Shown: positions 32,712 through 33,941 of the stretch, piece after piece
Layout: the number at the start of each line of letters is the position of its first letter
How positions within the stretch are numbered: the stretch's first letter is position 1
Virus record (IMG/VR): IMGVR_UViG_3300034418_003237
Location: 1-33,941 of that record
DNA length: 33,941 nucleotides
Source: a virus
Direction: 5' to 3' (one strand)
Translations under genes and position numbers: made by a program
The notes under the pieces: model-generated
The model's input: only the letters and a program-made list of their open reading frames with translations
Database searches by the model: none
What the model was told of the DNA's origin: nothing

Positions 32712-33104
32712 ATGAATAGAAGAGTACAAGTAACCGAACTACTTAACCACTACACCAATAACATTAACTGGGATTTGTCAGACCCAGACTGCTGGGGAGT
32801 GGTTGAATTACCGGAAGACCACATATACGAGATAAATGGATTCGAATTCCCGTATGTCGAAGAATTTTGCGACACCCTTAAATTAAGCGAAAACGTCGAC
32901 GAAATACAGTTCACCCAATTTGATATGAACGGGGGAATAACGTGTTCGACCTTATTGTTTAGAGCCACCCTCCCGGACGAACCGCCACGATTTTATAAGT
33001 TCGACCTTTATGAAGGAGGGTCAGTGACTAACTACGAAGTCCGACGATGGGTCGACGAGAGCTTTAGCGACGATGACTTGCGCAAACTTATGCTAGTAAA
33101 GTAG
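32712..33104 (+). CDS. Hypothetical acidic protein (130 aa)
   Basis: A single-gene unit between promoter copy 7 and a strong terminator. The protein is acidic and aromatic (ELPEDHIYEINGFEFPY, FKFDLYEGGS-like segments) with a helical end (ESFSDDDLRKLML). The DNA for DLRKLM repeats 18 bases of the 56-aa gene upstream. No family is recognised. Its isolation with a dedicated promoter and leader hairpin suggests strong expression of one product. Confidence 0.6.
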   Translation: MNRRVQVTELLNHYTNNINWDLSDPDCWGVVELPEDHIYEINGFEFPYVEEFCDTLKLSENVDEIQFTQFDMNGGITCSTLLFRATLPDEPPRFYKFDLYEGGSVTNYEVRRWVDESFSDDDLRKLMLVK

Positions 33105-33122
33105 GACCGAGGATCGTTGACA

Positions 33123-33145
33123 GGGGCCGAAAGGCCCCTTTTTTT
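33123..33145 (+). terminator. Rho-independent terminator with GAAA tetraloop
   Basis: A perfect GGGGCC-GAAA-GGCCCC stem with seven T follows the last early gene. It should insulate the downstream control region from early transcription. Confidence 0.92.
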
Positions 33146-33432
33146 GCCCCTAATTAGACTATTAGATTATTGCTATTGTTCTGTGGAAAAAATAAAAGTT
33201 TTTTGAAAAAAATAAACAGAATTCACTAATAAACTAATAGAAGTAATAGAATCAAGCTGAAAGTCTCTAGGACAGTGGATCTTGTGAAAAAGAACAAAGT
33301 AATAGAAATGTATTAGATATTAGTTTCATAAGTAAGAATCAGAAAGATTTTAGAGAAGGACACGAGGAAACTTTTAGACTTTCATAAAATATATTATATT
33401 TAAAACATAACTATCCACACTGGAATTACCGA
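33146..33432 (+). promoter_or_regulatory. Long AT-rich control region upstream of the terminase gene
   Basis: No gene is seen. The region repeats, in inverted orientation, the region upstream of the SNF2 gene: the 60-bp block (33172-33231), then after 64 bases a 28-bp block (33296-33323, 26/28 matches) and a 16-bp block (33355-33370, 15/16). A possible promoter in the first block is TTGAAA (33203-33208), 18 bases, TAATAA (33227-33232). No good ribosome site precedes ATG 33433. Confidence 0.8.
33172..33231 (+). repeat. Inverted 60-bp control element, copy B
   Basis: Matches copy A (16725-16784, minus strand) at 57 of 60 bases with no gap. It contains alternating A and T tracts suggestive of bent DNA. 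It points towards the terminase gene, just after the early terminator. Confidence 0.93.
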
Positions 33433-33941
33433 ATGAAAGACCTACAGTACACGCCAATGATCCCTGCAGAAGATGGTAACGGTTGGCTCGACCCTGATGG
33501 TAAGAGGTGGCAAGAGTTAAACCCGAAACAAAAGAAGTTTGTCAGGGAGTACATTAAAGGTCAAAACGCTACAGAAGCAGCGGTAAAAGCAGGATATACG
33601 AAGAACAGGAACGCTGCCAAGAGACAAGGAAGTGTGTTACTAAACCACAACCCACTCATCCGAAACTACCTCATTAACCAGCAAATACGAGAGGAAGAGC
33701 GAGAGAAGGTTTCTATGGAAAGTCACCTTTCCGCTTTACATGACCTTCGGGAAGAGGCGAGGGACCAAGGTCAAATCAACGCAGCGATTACCGCCGAGAT
33801 TCACCGAGGCAAGGTCGGGGGACTCTACATCGACCGACGCGAGGTGTTGACCGCAAAGATCGACGGACTAAGCAAGGACCAGTTGATCGATCGACTGAGC
33901 GGATTGATCGCGAAGCGAATTCCACGGACGTTTGAGAGCGA
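33433..33941 (+). CDS. terS: Terminase small subunit (partial, runs off the window)
   Basis: The frame starts at ATG 33433 and is open to the end (169 codons). Residues ~30-80 have the Terminase_2 pattern: LNPKQKKFVREYIKGQNATE (30-49), AAVKAGYTKNRNAAKRQG, then NPLIRNYLINQQ. This is the HTH part that binds the packaging site. A charged helical region follows (EEREKVSMESHL, EEARDQGQINAA), as in terminase small subunits that form rings. It recognises phage DNA and directs the large subunit. Codon choice here is richer in G/C-ending codons than in the left virion genes. The large subunit should follow outside the window. Confidence 0.88.
   Translation, partial: MKDLQYTPMIPAEDGNGWLDPDGKRWQELNPKQKKFVREYIKGQNATEAAVKAGYTKNRNAAKRQGSVLLNHNPLIRNYLINQQIREEEREKVSMESHLSALHDLREEARDQGQINAAITAEIHRGKVGGLYIDRREVLTAKIDGLSKDQLIDRLSGLIAKRIPRTFES

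Overview
The window is a continuous stretch of a tailed double-stranded DNA bacteriophage genome (Caudoviricetes). The terminase small subunit, lysis genes, virion proteins and a phage replication module show this. I see no integrase, tRNA, rRNA or bacterial housekeeping gene. Several protein types (a short basic protein with a KSYCAR motif, glycine-tailed virion proteins, a DUF932 protein, a PolA without 5'-3' exonuclease) are typical of marine phages, but the host cannot be read from the sequence. A P22 gp10-like tail protein, several very long probable internal virion proteins and no recognisable tape measure or tail tube gene favour a podovirus-like particle; this is an inference.

Left part (1-15,099, + strand, tightly packed): the end of a holin, a T4-type lysozyme that appears to have lost an internal segment, a tail/connector protein, small structural or accessory proteins, then four large virion proteins (392, 694, 1209 and 1290 aa). 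The last carries a glycine-rich minisatellite of about 370 bp. A Pro/Gly/Met-rich 179-aa protein closes the block. Most start codons overlap or abut the previous stop.

Middle (15,096-16,538, - strand): a SNF2-type helicase, the only gene on the minus strand, which converges on the virion block with overlapping stop codons.

Right part (16,874-33,104, + strand): the early and replication region. Operon 1 holds two conserved phage proteins, a probable ssDNA-binding protein with an SSB-like tail, an archaeo-eukaryotic primase and a UvrD-like helicase. Operon 2 holds a methyltransferase, a DNA-base hypermodification protein (HMUDK-helical / aGPT-PPlase type), a thymidylate synthase family enzyme, a MazG-like small protein, DNA polymerase A with Leu at the 762-equivalent site, a sigma-region-4-like HTH protein and a VRR-NUC nuclease. 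Together these look like a replication machine coupled to thymine hypermodification. Further right come a DUF932 protein and about a dozen small unknown genes in short operons.

Seven intergenic or operon-start copies of one promoter type (TTTACT, usually 17 bp, then TAWAGT) organise the right part. Each is followed by a leader hairpin and a near-constant AAAGGAGAAAGAT-type ribosome site. A separate, clearly different regulatory region occurs twice in inverted orientation: upstream of the SNF2 gene reading left, and upstream of the terminase small subunit (partial, 33,433 to the end) reading right. The two copies share a 60-bp block at 57/60 identity, a second block at exactly the same 64-bp spacing, and a third block. 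They bracket the whole 16-kb early region and are the most striking unexplained structure here.
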